Assembly: GCA_944340905.1 (NCBI GenBank)
Contig: CALVLT010000023.1
Location: forward strand, 1-32,156
Length of the DNA: 32,156 bases
DNA from: an uncultured Clostridia bacterium
Lineage (GTDB): Bacteria; Bacillota; Clostridia; Christensenellales; Borkfalkiaceae
Direction of reading: 5' to 3'
Shown: positions 13,420 to 27,334 of the stretch, piece by piece
How the letters are laid out: each line of letters starts with the position of its first letter
Numbering within the stretch: the stretch's first letter is position 1
Notes under the pieces: model-generated
What the model was told of the DNA's origin: nothing
Seen by the model: only the letters and a program-made list of their open reading frames with translations
The model's database searches: none
Made by a program: the position numbers and the translations under genes

Positions 13420-14331
13420 TTATTCCGCTCCGTCCTCCTGCCCCTGCGTGCCGAGCACAAGGTCCAGGCAGGCGAGCCGCTCCTCGAGTTCGGCGAGCTG
13501 CGCGCCCTCTTCCGTGGAAGAGAGCTGTTCGTTGTCCCTGCACAGGCGCTGGGCGACGAGCAGCTTGCGCGAAAAATACACAAAGAACACGAACGAAAGA
13601 AAAGTCAGCACACCGAACACAATCGTAAGAACGGTAGGCGCGCTGCTCTGCGTGCGCAGCAAAAAGCTTGCGCTCACGCCGATGCCCACCGCAAAGAGCA
13701 CCATGGCGGCAAACGAAATGAGAAAGCGCACCAGATAGTACGTTCTGTTGGCGGCGAAGGGCGTTCTGCGCTCCTCCTGCGCCGCCCGCACGCGCTCGCG
13801 CAGGGGTTGCGCCTCCCCTTCGGCGCGCTCGCGCTCCTGCCTGAGCGCCTCCCCGAACACCTCGAGCACGGGCGCCCTGCACGCCTCGTCCGCGGCGGCG
13901 AATTCCTGTGCATTGTCGCGATCGAGCAGCGCCTGTGCGTCCGTGTAGTCCTCGGTGAGCGCAGCGAACAGCCGCTCCTGCGCCTGCTGCGAATACTCAT
14001 AGCTGAGCGCCGCACGGAACTGCTCCGCCGCCCCCGAAAACTGCCTGGCGGCAAACGCCTCCTCGCCCGCGGCAATGTGCCTGAGGCTCTCGGCGTGCGC
14101 CTCCTCGCGCAGGCGCTCCCTGCGCTCCAGCTCTTCCTTCAGCTGCGAAGGCGTCAGCCCGACGAGGTCCTCGTCGTATTCCTCGCCGTCGAATTCGAGG
14201 GTGTAATTTTCCCCCTCTTCCTCCGCGGCGGCATCGTCGGGGGCAAGCTCGTCCACGACGTCCTCTTCCCCGTCCGTGCGCTTGCGCCTGACGCCGCGCA
14301 GTTCGTCCTTGTCGATCAGCCTCTCTTCCAT
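13420..14331 (-). CDS. Acidic two-TM membrane protein of unknown function
   Basis: 303 residues, not recognised. The N-terminal ~60 residues are highly acidic. A helical, Glu/Arg/Ala-rich region (60-190) with tetratricopeptide-like spacing (AAGEEAFAARQFSGAAEQFRAAL) precedes two hydrophobic segments (around YYLVRFLISFAAMVLFAVGI and VLTIVFGVLTFLSFVFFVYF) and a short soluble tail. The long N-terminal region is likely cytoplasmic. ATG 14331 has AAGGAGATAACG directly upstream. It lies 33 bases after ispE, is probably co-transcribed with it, and is followed by a strong terminator. Confidence 0.75.
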   Translation of the reverse strand: MEERLIDKDELRGVRRKRTDGEEDVVDELAPDDAAAEEEGENYTLEFDGEEYDEDLVGLTPSQLKEELERRERLREEAHAESLRHIAAGEEAFAARQFSGAAEQFRAALSYEYSQQAQERLFAALTEDYTDAQALLDRDNAQEFAAADEACRAPVLEVFGEALRQERERAEGEAQPLRERVRAAQEERRTPFAANRTYYLVRFLISFAAMVLFAVGIGVSASFLLRTQSSAPTVLTIVFGVLTFLSFVFFVYFSRKLLVAQRLCRDNEQLSSTEEGAQLAELEERLACLDLVLGTQGQEDGAE

Positions 14332-14364
14332 CGTTATCTCCTTTCGCGCCGCGCGGGCGCGTTT

Positions 14365-15219
14365 TCAGTCATTTCCCGGGGTGGTATGCACGCACAGCGC
14401 CGCGGCCGTGCCGCGGTACGCCGCCCTTGCCCGAAGGCATTCTTCCTCCCGGGCAAACACCGCGTAGCACGCGCTGCCCGAGCCGGTCACGCCGCAGCCG
14501 GACGGCGACAGCCGCGCCGCCTCCTCCAGCGCCTGCGCGGTGAGTGCGTTGCAGGCGCACGCCGCGCGCGTGAGCGCGTTGCCCAGTGCATACGCGCCGC
14601 CCGCCCCATGTGCGCGCAGCGCCGCAATGGCCGCCTGGGTGCGCGGGGGAAACTGCTCGCCCCGCCTGTCGTATTCCGCAAAGCACTGCGCGGTGGACGT
14701 GCCCGCAGCAGGGCACAGCAGCAGCAGATCGAGACGGGGCATGTCCGCGATGCGCTCGATCAACTCGCCCCTGCCCGTCATGCGCGCCCATCCGCCCGTG
14801 AGCAAGTACCCCGTGTCGCTGCCCAGCCCGTCGGCGATGGCTTTCAGGCGCACCATGTCCGCGATATGATACAGCCGCGCGAGGGCGAGCAGCACGCCCG
14901 CCGCATCCGCAGACGAACTGCCCAGCCCCGCCCCGACGGGGATATGCCGCTCGATCAAGATGTCCGCCCCCTGCCCGCCGAACGCCTGAAAAAACGCACG
15001 CGCCGCGCGGGCGGCATTGCTTTCGGGCGGAATGTGTTCGCAGTCCGCGCCACCGACGTTCAGGTGCAGCGCCCCGTCCCGCCGCCTGCGCGCCCGCACC
15101 TCGTCAAAGAGGCTGACGGTGCACACCAGGGAGTCGAGCAGGTGATAGCCGCCCGCGCGCCCCGTAACGTCCAGCGTGAAGTTTACCTTGGCATGCGCCC
15201 TGACGCTCACTTCTTCCAT
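14365..15219 (-). CDS. ispE: 4-diphosphocytidyl-2-C-methyl-D-erythritol kinase
   Basis: 284 residues, GHMP-kinase fold. The N terminus VRAHAKVNFTLDVTGRAGGYH carries the substrate-binding Lys/Asn. The ATP loop is IPVGAGLGSSSADAAG. The third motif is GCGVTGSGSACYAVF. It phosphorylates CDP-ME in the non-mevalonate isoprenoid pathway. The longer start at 15228 lies inside the -10 box (TACAATGG), so it cannot be in the transcript; ATG 15219, 7 bases past the -10, is preferred, giving a leaderless mRNA. It heads a likely operon with the acidic membrane protein. Veg is nearby but on the other strand; in B. subtilis veg and ispE are also neighbours. Confidence 0.94.
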   Translation of the reverse strand: MEEVSVRAHAKVNFTLDVTGRAGGYHLLDSLVCTVSLFDEVRARRRRDGALHLNVGGADCEHIPPESNAARAARAFFQAFGGQGADILIERHIPVGAGLGSSSADAAGVLLALARLYHIADMVRLKAIADGLGSDTGYLLTGGWARMTGRGELIERIADMPRLDLLLLCPAAGTSTAQCFAEYDRRGEQFPPRTQAAIAALRAHGAGGAYALGNALTRAACACNALTAQALEEAARLSPSGCGVTGSGSACYAVFAREEECLRARAAYRGTAAALCVHTTPGND

Positions 15220-15226
15220 CTTTGCC

Positions 15227-15255
15227 ATTGTAGCACATTTTCACACACAATGCAA
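15227..15255 (-). promoter_or_regulatory. Promoter of ispE overlapping the upstream ATG
   Basis: Minus strand TTGCAT (15255-15250), 17-base spacer, TACAAT (15232-15227) with TGC extension. The distal ATG (15228-15226) begins inside the -10, which decides the start in favour of 15219. Confidence 0.8.
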
Positions 15256-15268
15256 GAAAGTTCGCATG

Positions 15269-15299
15269 AAAATTTACGGGCACGGCCTGTGCCGTGCCC
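15269..15299 (-). terminator. Terminator after the SipL-like gene
   Basis: GGGCACGGC-CTGT-GCCGTGCCC (15278-15299) is followed on the minus strand by GTAAATTTTC. The U-run is interrupted, so it is moderate in strength. Confidence 0.6.
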
Positions 15300-15305
15300 G
15301 CCCCT

Positions 15306-16775
15306 TCAGAGTGCTTTTTTGCGGTAGATGACTACGCGCTGCCCTTCGCGGATGGGAAATTCGAGGTCGGGATTGCTCTCGGTAACTTCCTCGGGCGACT
15401 TGTTCAGCCGCTTGGCAAGCTCCCACAGCCCGTCGCCCGCGCGCGGTACATACACGCTCACCGCGCAGTCGTTTTCGGGCACGCTCTCGCCCTCCTCCGC
15501 ACCCGAGACCAGCTTTGCCTCAGAATGCAGGCGTTCGGTGAGCGTAAACTTGAGCGTCGCCTCGGCGTCGATGCTCCCCTCCTCCTTCTGCCGCGCGCTC
15601 ATGCCGCAGGCGATGACGTCCACGTCGGCATTCTCCGCCTGCACGGGAACGGAGAAGGGCAGACTCATTTCGATGCCGCGGCGGCTGCCGTCCGAGGCGC
15701 GCACGAGCAGCGTTGCGAGCGCCACCCCCTCCGCGCGCATGCCGTTTTCCCCGCGCACGAGGTTTGCCTCCGCCCGCTGCAGCGTGACCGCCTGCAGCGT
15801 ATCCGAAAAGTTCAGCCCCGACGAGAGCGCCGCGCGGCCCGAGACGCGCTCGGTAAACTGCGTCGTCTCCCCCGTTCCCTCGCTGCCGCTCTCCGAGTAG
15901 GAGAGCTTTACCTTGTTGGTGCGCGAGAAGGCGTCCGTCACGCCGTCCACGGCGACCTCCTCGCAGATGACGCCCTGCGCGCGCAGAACGAGGGTGGCGC
16001 GGATGCGGCAGACGCCCTTCTCCTCGTCGGCATCGGCGGTGAGGTTGACCTCGGGCACGGTGACGCGCACCTGCGCGCGGCAGCCCGGCTGCGCCGCCTC
16101 GGAGGGGATCTCCATGGTGAAGGGAATGAGGCGCTCGAAGGAGACGAGGTCCTCGCCGCGCAGGGCGAGCACGCCCAGAAACACCTCGCCCTCCGTGCGC
16201 AGCGCGCCCGCCTGACAGGCGACGGCGTTGATGTGCACCGTCTCGGCATGCTGCAAAATATCGCCGATGCGCCCTACCTCGAAGTCGTCCTCCACCTCCG
16301 TCGTGCCGTCAGCAAGGTGCGCGGTGTAGACGCTGACGGGATCGCGCCTGCACACGAGGTCGCCGCCCGACAGGTAGTCGAAGGTCTGCTCTCCGAACAA
16401 TGCAATGTCGGCGCCGAGCAGCGCCGTGACAAAGATGCTTGCGCCCTCCTTGCGCACCGAGACGTTCTCCACGGCGAGCTGTGCGCGCACGGTGTGGGCG
16501 GGCACGATGCGCTCGTCGCGGGCGATCGCCGAGAATTCCACCCCCTTTTCGGCGCGGCAGACATGGCGCTGCGCATCCTCATAGACAATGGAAAAGAGGG
16601 CGCGCCCGTAATAGCGCACCTCGCCGTTGCCCGCCTCGGCGCCCGCAAGATGGGCGCAGGCGTGCGCGGAGAGCACGGTCTCCGCCTCGGGGAAACGGCA
16701 CTCCACCGCCGTCTGCGCGCCAAGTCCGAACAGTTTGCCGTATCCGCGGAAAGTCTCCGTCTGAGTCTTCATCAT
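15306..16775 (-). CDS. SipL-like DUF3794 (SPOCS) and LysM protein
   Basis: 489 residues. Tandem DUF3794/SPOCS modules are recognisable: VECRFPEAETVLSAHACAHL with a following GRALFSIVY segment, then around VHINAVACQAGALRTEGEV and GVICEEVAVDGVTDAFS. A C-terminal LysM domain (about 438-486; SVYVPRAGDGLWELAKRLNK, EEVTESNPD, FPIREGQRVVIY) follows. C. difficile SipL has this plan: a mother-cell protein that binds SpoIVA and is needed for the spore coat. There is no signal peptide, as expected. GTG 16781 is in frame, but GGGAG is placed 5 bases before ATG 16775. A sigma-E-like promoter lies upstream. Another DUF3794-LysM paralogue is the alternative. Confidence 0.82.
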   Translation of the reverse strand: MMKTQTETFRGYGKLFGLGAQTAVECRFPEAETVLSAHACAHLAGAEAGNGEVRYYGRALFSIVYEDAQRHVCRAEKGVEFSAIARDERIVPAHTVRAQLAVENVSVRKEGASIFVTALLGADIALFGEQTFDYLSGGDLVCRRDPVSVYTAHLADGTTEVEDDFEVGRIGDILQHAETVHINAVACQAGALRTEGEVFLGVLALRGEDLVSFERLIPFTMEIPSEAAQPGCRAQVRVTVPEVNLTADADEEKGVCRIRATLVLRAQGVICEEVAVDGVTDAFSRTNKVKLSYSESGSEGTGETTQFTERVSGRAALSSGLNFSDTLQAVTLQRAEANLVRGENGMRAEGVALATLLVRASDGSRRGIEMSLPFSVPVQAENADVDVIACGMSARQKEEGSIDAEATLKFTLTERLHSEAKLVSGAEEGESVPENDCAVSVYVPRAGDGLWELAKRLNKSPEEVTESNPDLEFPIREGQRVVIYRKKAL

Positions 16776-16805
16776 CTTCACTCCCGAAAATAAGATTTTC
16801 CCTTC

Positions 16806-16835
16806 ATCGTATGCGCCTGTTCCCCCGCTTATGCC
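16806..16835 (-). promoter_or_regulatory. Sigma-E-like promoter of the SipL-like gene
   Basis: Minus strand GGCATAAG (16835-16828), a 14-base spacer, and CATACGAT (16813-16806), against sigma-E consensus GKCATATT-14-CATACAnT. No sigma-A promoter fits here with correct spacing (TTGACA near TATACT is 14 apart). Confidence 0.55.
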
Positions 16836-16901
16836 TGCCGCGCGGGGGAAGGCGGGGGCGAACGGAGTATATTTTTCGGAGAGTTTGTCAAAAATCAGGG
16901 C

Positions 16902-17153
16902 ATGATCAAACCCAACAACGACATTGCGCGCGTCAAACGCCGCATCCGCGACTATCAGTCCAAACAGGTGGACGTCACCGTCCGCCTCGGGCGCAACAAG
17001 GTGCAGCGGTTCTGCGGCACCCTGACGGGCGTCTATCCCGCCCTGTTCACCGTCCGCCCCGACGACGAGGGATTTTTGGGAAAGACCGCCTACTCCTATG
17101 CGGAAGTGCTGTGCGGCAGCATCGACGTCAAACTCGCCGCACCCAAGTCATGA
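16902..17153 (+). CDS. veg: Veg family protein
   Basis: 83 residues, the usual size of Veg (DUF1021): NNDIARVKRRIRDYQSKQVD, RLGRNKVQRFCGTLTGVYPA, LFTVRP and TAYSYAEVLCGSIDVKL. B. subtilis Veg stimulates biofilm matrix expression and has an SH3-like fold; its exact function in Clostridia is not established. It is divergent from the SipL-like gene, sharing a 126-base gap. The ribosome site before ATG is weak (CAGGGC). A TATATT at about 16869 may be the -10, but a matching -35 is not evident. Confidence 0.88.
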   Translation: MIKPNNDIARVKRRIRDYQSKQVDVTVRLGRNKVQRFCGTLTGVYPALFTVRPDDEGFLGKTAYSYAEVLCGSIDVKLAAPKS

Positions 17154-17159
17154 GAAAAG

Positions 17160-17540
17160 CAATTTCCCCTTAAAAAGTGTTAAGGGGGGATAGTGTTCGC
17201 GTTCTCATGCCCCTAAGACAACATACGAGGGGATTCTTCGCTGCGCTCTGCCCGACGCGGAGCGGCGCACGCCCGACACGCGCAAGGAATACCTGCTTGC
17301 AGAAGTATTCCGCAGCCGTGGCGCACAAGAGCCAAAGGCTCGATGTAGACCCGAAGGGGCGAAGTTGTGACGGTTGGCGGACAAGACTGCCGCGTCATTC
17401 AGAGGGGCGTAGCCCCCAAAGAATCCCCTCGAGCGGAGTAGAATCCCCCCTGTCGGCAAAGCCGACGTCCCCCCTTAAAGCCTACGGCGTTAAGGGGGGC
17501 GAGAACTCCTTCCTTCTGCTCCGCAGACAGCGTCTTGGCG
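17160..17540. repeat. Compound dispersed repeat block
   Basis: No gene is seen here. In order: a short TTAAAAAGTGTTAAGGGGGG palindrome (17165-17189), the CATGCCCCTAAGACAACATA module (17207-17226), GGGGATTCTTCGCTGCGC, a ~110-base unit from GCCCGACACGCGCAAGGAAT to GAAGTTGTGACGGTTGGCGG, an inverted GTCATTCAGAGGG...AAAGAATCCCC piece (17394-17428), and the palindromic module (17442-17499). The ~110-base unit recurs at 31454-31562. Short ORFs across it are not credible genes. Confidence 0.88.
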
Positions 17541-17572
17541 GCGCCAAGGGAAAGGCATGCTTTTATTTACAC

Positions 17573-17610
17573 AAAAGCCGCCCTCGCGCGAAGGGACGCG
17601 CGAGGGCGGC
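17573..17610 (-). terminator. Terminator after the large lipoprotein gene
   Basis: A 14-bp perfect stem GCCGCCCTCGCGCG/CGCGCGAGGGCGGC with a 6-base loop is followed on the minus strand by TTTTGTGT. Confidence 0.8.
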
Positions 17611-17631
17611 AGAATGACAACATGCGCCGAA

Positions 17632-20600
17632 CTATTGTGCGGCTTCGGATACGGGCGTGAGCGTTCCGACGGACAGGGCGACGTCCTGCGCAAGGCAGGG
17701 GTTGCCCGCAAGGAAACACATGACGCCGTCCGTGGGAAAGCCGCTCTGCGTGCAGGTGACGGTGTACACCGCGCCGTCCTCCGCCGCAAAGACAAGCTCC
17801 GCATACAGCTCGCTGCCGATGCGCCGCACCGTCAGCGTATAGCTGCCGTCGTAGTCGCTCTCGTCCCAGGTCAGGTAGGGATTGAGCGCCGCATTGCTCT
17901 CCGCCTCCGTGCTCTGCGTCTCCTCCCCCACCGTCTTGGTAAACAAGCGGATCGCGGCGGGGAAGTCTGTCTGCGCCGTCATCTCGCCGTCCACGCTGCC
18001 GTTGCCCTGCAGCGTCCAGAACCTGCGTTCGCTGTGCCAGAGCTGCGCCGCGCCGTACATCTGTCGGCTGTCCCCCGTCTGCGTCCACGTAAAGCGGACG
18101 AGGAAGTTCCCTGTGAGCAGACCGAGCAGGTCCCTGCCGACGGGTGTGCCGCCGCCCTCGTTCCACCAGACCTCGGAGAGGTCCGTGTTCACTATGAACG
18201 ATGCGGGCGGCAGAATGGCATCGTACTGCTCCCCGCCCTGCGCGATGCGCTCGCGCTGCGCGCCGCACTCCGAGCAGGTCTGCTGCGTCCCCTCGCCCGC
18301 AAAGGCGTGTTCGCCCGACGGGTCAATATAGGAAATGCCGAACAGATACTCTCCCGCCCGATACGCCGCGATGCCGCGTTCACCGCAGGTCGCCGCGCGA
18401 ACAACAGCCGCCTCGCCCTGCGCCGTATGCCGCGTGAGCACTTCTCCCTCCAAGGTATACAGCGCGGGCGTTTCGCCTTCCGCGACGAGTTCGAGCGCGC
18501 CGCCCGTCTTTTGCGCATCGAACACGACGAGATACATATTCCCGCCGCAGGCATCGAGGGGATAGAATGCGCGAATGGCGTCCATCAGTGCGGCGCAGCC
18601 GCCCGCCATGTCGTCTTCAAAGAGATGGAACTCATAGGGCGCACGTTCCGCGCCCGCCTTGTCCTTCACGGCAAAGCGCAGCTGCATGACGCATTCGAGT
18701 CCGCCTGCCCCCTCTGAAAAAGCGCTCCTTGGCACGAACAAATAGATGTTTTGCGCCGTGCCCGAAAGGATCATGCCGTTCTGTGCCTGCACATACCCGC
18801 TTCCCTCTGCCGAAAGGACGGCGCTGTACCCGATCTGCACTGTGGCAATGACGTCGTAGCGACCGCCGATCAGCTCAACCGAATAGGTGAGCTGTCCCGA
18901 TGCGGGAAGCAGGGCGGGCACAGTGAAGTCGATAAACCCCGCCGTCAAATTTATTTCCGCGACTGTCAATCCACCAAGCGCATCGCCCGCACGAATTTGA
19001 CTGAGCCATTTGTCGTCCTCCCCCACGCTCAGGATCATTCCCTCCGAAAGAGGCTGACCGAAATTCACGCGCACGCGCGAGGGAGCGTTCAGATATGCCG
19101 TGCCCTCCACCGTCGGGGTATAGAACGTGCCCGCGACGTCCAATCCAAACTCAAAATCATATCTGCCCCAGACGATGACGACGCGCACCATGTCCGTGGT
19201 CAGCCGCGTGTTTTCCGTCAAACGGGTGCGCACGCCCTCCGCAGTTTCGGTATACACCGCATATTCATCTGCGGACAATATCCTCTCTCCTTCATCAAAG
19301 AGAATTTCGACCTTCGTTCCCGAAAAATCAAACGTTGCACCGGCGTCATAACTCGATTCCGGAATATACGCAAACCGGAACAGCACCCTGTTGATGGAAC
19401 ACTCCACCTTGCTTAGCGTGTAGGAGCAGTCCTCGCCGTAGAGAAAGAGGTTCACGCTTGTCACCTCGCGGGGCAGCCACACGCTGTTCACCTGTTCCAG
19501 CGTGACGCCATTCCCGACGATGGTCTGCGTAACGGTGAGAATGCCGCTGTGGTCGAAGTAATATTCCAGCGTGTACGCCCCGCCCACGGCATCGGCGGCG
19601 TTCCAACTGTCCCCCGTGCGGAATACCACCCACTCATTTGTTCCGACCGACGCACGCCCGTATGCGGGGGCACAATCACCGCTCTCAGGATTGGAGAACA
19701 GTCCATCAGGGGCCTCGCGGATCGTCCAGTTGTCCATGCGCAGAAGGACGCCGCTGCTGCCCGTGTAGAATCCGACGAGCGGCGTATCCCATGCGGCGGA
19801 ACCCGTCACTTCGTCGAACGTGCCCGCGAACGCGGTCGTCTGGCCGCGCAAAAGCGTGCCGTAAGTAAAGCCGCTGCCCGCCCTTTGTGCAAGTGAAGAA
19901 CCGCCGTCCGCAATGGCTGCCTCGCTGCCCCACGCCCCTGCCGTGATGGTGTCCGCAAGCGCGGCGGAATAGACGGCGGGACTTTCCTCGCCGCACACCC
20001 CGCACTTGTGCAGGCCGTTGAAGGAGGTCTCTCCCCACATGTGGGTGTGCGTGACCGTGATTTCATAGCTGTCATACGCCGCGCCATACTGCGCCGTGAT
20101 ATAGACTGTGTACGTTCCTCCTGCAAGAGGTTCGGCAAGATCGACGGGTGCGCTGCCCGTGCCATACACTTCCACCGTGTACTCGCTTTCGGAAAGCACG
20201 CCCTGTGTTCCGTCGTCAAAGCTCGCCTCAATATATCCGTCCTGCCCGAGGGAGAAATACGCCCCCTCTTCAAACTGCGTTGCGACGTCCTGCGCCGAGA
20301 GGCCGACGACCAGACGGTCGTGCAGGCGGAAGGTGAACGCCGCCTGCTGAGCGCTCTGTTCACCCACGGAAAGGGAGAGCGTGAGAACATGGTCGCCGCC
20401 GACGCCCACATACACCGCCGCTGCCGCCACGGCGACCCCTTCCTCGCGCATGGCATTCGTCTGCGCACTGTCGCCAAGGCCGGAGCATGCCGCGCTCACT
20501 TCCCCCTGCATGCTGCCCACATACCAGACCGCCGCCACCAGATAGGCCGTGCGCGCCGCCGCAATGTCGGGCGGCACGTCGCTTTCCGACATGTCGTCCC

Positions 20601-21369
20601 AGGAAACATCCAAAGAAACGGAAGATACCGGCAAATAGAAGTAGCGCAGCACGTCGCCAGCCTGCGCGGCTGTCTCCTCCACCGCAAAAGACTGCGTGAA
20701 CACTTCCGCATTGCCGTCCGTGCGCGTGACGCGCAGCAGCAGGGAATATTCCCCCGCCCTGCCGAACAGCCAGTCAAAGGAAAAGGTGATGCGCGTATTC
20801 TCCCCGTCGGCGGTAAATTGCACCTCATCCACCGTGTTGTTCGAGTTGCTGCCGAGCGGCACGCCGTCGATTTCGATGAGCGCCTCCACCCGCTCCACCT
20901 CGGCGGCGGGCGCATAGTAGAGAACGGACTCCTGCAAATACGTTGCATTGTCGCCCACCGCAAAATCAAATGTGGAAAAATCCGCCTCCCCCTCGTAGGA
21001 AAAGCGCAGCGTGTAGTGCGCGTACAGCGTCACGCTCTGCGTGAACACCGTCTCCTCCGTGACCGCCTGTGCGCCCTCCTCCGCCGAAAAGTACCAGCCG
21101 TCAAACAGATAGCCGTTCTTCTCGGGTGTTGGCAAAGCGGCGCTCTCGCCCGCCTCCACCGTGACGGACGCGGCGTCCAATTCCCCGCCCTGCGCGTCCA
21201 GCGTCAGCGTGAGCGTCTGTTCCTCGGGCGTTCCAGGTTCCCCGGGCGTTTCCTGACCCGGTGTTTCCTCCGCAGAGGGCGTGCATGCCGCCAGTCCCGC
21301 AGCAAGACACAGCGCCGCAACGACCGCCGCAAGCACTTTCCAAAAATGCCTTCTCATACCTTCCCCCAT
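17632..21369 (-). CDS. Large secreted lipoprotein with InlB-type repeat
   Basis: 1245 residues. The signal peptide MRRHFWKVLAAVVAALCLAA runs into lipobox LAAC, so C29 (numbering from 21369) would be lipidated and the protein surface-anchored. A Pro/Glu/Gly/Thr linker follows, then an InlB/Listeria-Bacteroides repeat (about 51-118; LDAQGGELDAASVTVEAGES, NGYLFDGWYFSAEEG, SVTLYAHYT). The rest is beta-rich, with Ig-like stretches (AGTYTVYITAQYGAAYDSYE type) and two HxH/CxxC motifs (HTHMWGETSFNGLHKCGVCG; EHAFAGEGTQQTCSECG) seen in gut clostridial surface proteins. No catalytic domain is recognised; adhesion or polymer binding is inference. ATG 21369 and ATG 21357 are both possible; GGGGGAAGG precedes the second. 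The promoter spacer contains a G10 tract. Confidence 0.87.
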   Translation of the reverse strand: MGEGMRRHFWKVLAAVVAALCLAAGLAACTPSAEETPGQETPGEPGTPEEQTLTLTLDAQGGELDAASVTVEAGESAALPTPEKNGYLFDGWYFSAEEGAQAVTEETVFTQSVTLYAHYTLRFSYEGEADFSTFDFAVGDNATYLQESVLYYAPAAEVERVEALIEIDGVPLGSNSNNTVDEVQFTADGENTRITFSFDWLFGRAGEYSLLLRVTRTDGNAEVFTQSFAVEETAAQAGDVLRYFYLPVSSVSLDVSWDDMSESDVPPDIAAARTAYLVAAVWYVGSMQGEVSAACSGLGDSAQTNAMREEGVAVAAAAVYVGVGGDHVLTLSLSVGEQSAQQAAFTFRLHDRLVVGLSAQDVATQFEEGAYFSLGQDGYIEASFDDGTQGVLSESEYTVEVYGTGSAPVDLAEPLAGGTYTVYITAQYGAAYDSYEITVTHTHMWGETSFNGLHKCGVCGEESPAVYSAALADTITAGAWGSEAAIADGGSSLAQRAGSGFTYGTLLRGQTTAFAGTFDEVTGSAAWDTPLVGFYTGSSGVLLRMDNWTIREAPDGLFSNPESGDCAPAYGRASVGTNEWVVFRTGDSWNAADAVGGAYTLEYYFDHSGILTVTQTIVGNGVTLEQVNSVWLPREVTSVNLFLYGEDCSYTLSKVECSINRVLFRFAYIPESSYDAGATFDFSGTKVEILFDEGERILSADEYAVYTETAEGVRTRLTENTRLTTDMVRVVIVWGRYDFEFGLDVAGTFYTPTVEGTAYLNAPSRVRVNFGQPLSEGMILSVGEDDKWLSQIRAGDALGGLTVAEINLTAGFIDFTVPALLPASGQLTYSVELIGGRYDVIATVQIGYSAVLSAEGSGYVQAQNGMILSGTAQNIYLFVPRSAFSEGAGGLECVMQLRFAVKDKAGAERAPYEFHLFEDDMAGGCAALMDAIRAFYPLDACGGNMYLVVFDAQKTGGALELVAEGETPALYTLEGEVLTRHTAQGEAAVVRAATCGERGIAAYRAGEYLFGISYIDPSGEHAFAGEGTQQTCSECGAQRERIAQGGEQYDAILPPASFIVNTDLSEVWWNEGGGTPVGRDLLGLLTGNFLVRFTWTQTGDSRQMYGAAQLWHSERRFWTLQGNGSVDGEMTAQTDFPAAIRLFTKTVGEETQSTEAESNAALNPYLTWDESDYDGSYTLTVRRIGSELYAELVFAAEDGAVYTVTCTQSGFPTDGVMCFLAGNPCLAQDVALSVGTLTPVSEAAQ

Positions 21370-21386
21370 ATGATTTTGTCTTCTCT

Positions 21387-21418
21387 ATTATACCGTCTCC
21401 CCCCCCCCGTACTGTCAA
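21387..21418 (-). promoter_or_regulatory. Lipoprotein promoter with G10 tract in the spacer
   Basis: Minus strand TTGACA (21418-21413), a 20-base spacer containing ten consecutive G (21408-21399), and TATAAT (21392-21387). Both hexamers are perfect but the spacing is 3 bases longer than the optimal 17. Loss of three G would give a consensus promoter, so slippage could switch expression. Confidence 0.8.
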
Positions 21419-21458
21419 GTCCTTCGCCATAGAAAAAATACCGTTTTTCATGCAGCGC

Positions 21459-21484
21459 AAAAAACCGCCGCGGGAGGGCGGCGG
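21459..21484 (-). terminator. Terminator after beta-galactosidase
   Basis: CCGCCGC/GCGGCGG stem with a GGGAGG-side loop; the minus strand continues with TTTTTT (21464-21459). Confidence 0.88.
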
Positions 21485-21499
21485 TCTGTTGCGCAAGAC

Positions 21500-26982
<5,483 letters not shown>

Positions 26983-27024
26983 AAACTGCTCCGTTTTATG
27001 ATCGGGTTCGTATTTTTCCATTTC

Positions 27025-27053
27025 ATGATACCATATTCGCACCGAAAAAGCAA
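27025..27053 (-). promoter_or_regulatory. Promoter of the uvrA-like gene
   Basis: Minus strand TTGCTT, 17-base spacer, TATCAT. No SOS (DinR/LexA) box GAACN4GTTC was seen nearby. Confidence 0.6.
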
Positions 27054-27125
27054 TCCGCTTGCGCCCTCGTATGCGAATGAACAAATCCGGCGGTGAACAG
27101 CTTTTCACCGTCCCTTTGGCTATGT

Positions 27126-27320
27126 GTCATTCAGAGCGGAGGGCGCAGCCCATAGCGAAGAATCCCCCCGCAAAGAGTAGCGAGCATGATCCCCCCTGTC
27201 CTTGCAGACATCCCCCCTTAAAACAAGTGTTAAGGGGGCGAGGCGCGTTCTCTTGCCCCTAAGACGACGTACTTCGGGATTCTTCGTTCCACTTCGTTCC
27301 GCTCTGAATGGCTGCAATGG
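27126..27320. repeat. Dispersed repeat unit between uvrA-like gene and DUF1292 gene
   Basis: It opens with GTGTCATTCAGAGCGGAGGG...AGCGAAGAATCCCC, continues with the palindromic module (27189-27238), then TTGCCCCTAAGACGACGTAC (27252-27271) and GGGATTCTTCG...CTCTGAATGGC. The two ends are therefore inverted copies of each other (GTCATTCAGAG near 27126 and CTCTGAATGGC near 27302), the overall form of a small inverted-repeat element. No ORF of note. Confidence 0.85.
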
Positions 27321-27334
27321 GCAAAAGCTGAATA

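Noticed and set aside
26983-27108. Longer uvrA-like start
   Set aside because: The added codons cross the promoter at 27025-27053 and have no ribosome site; GGAG supports 26982.
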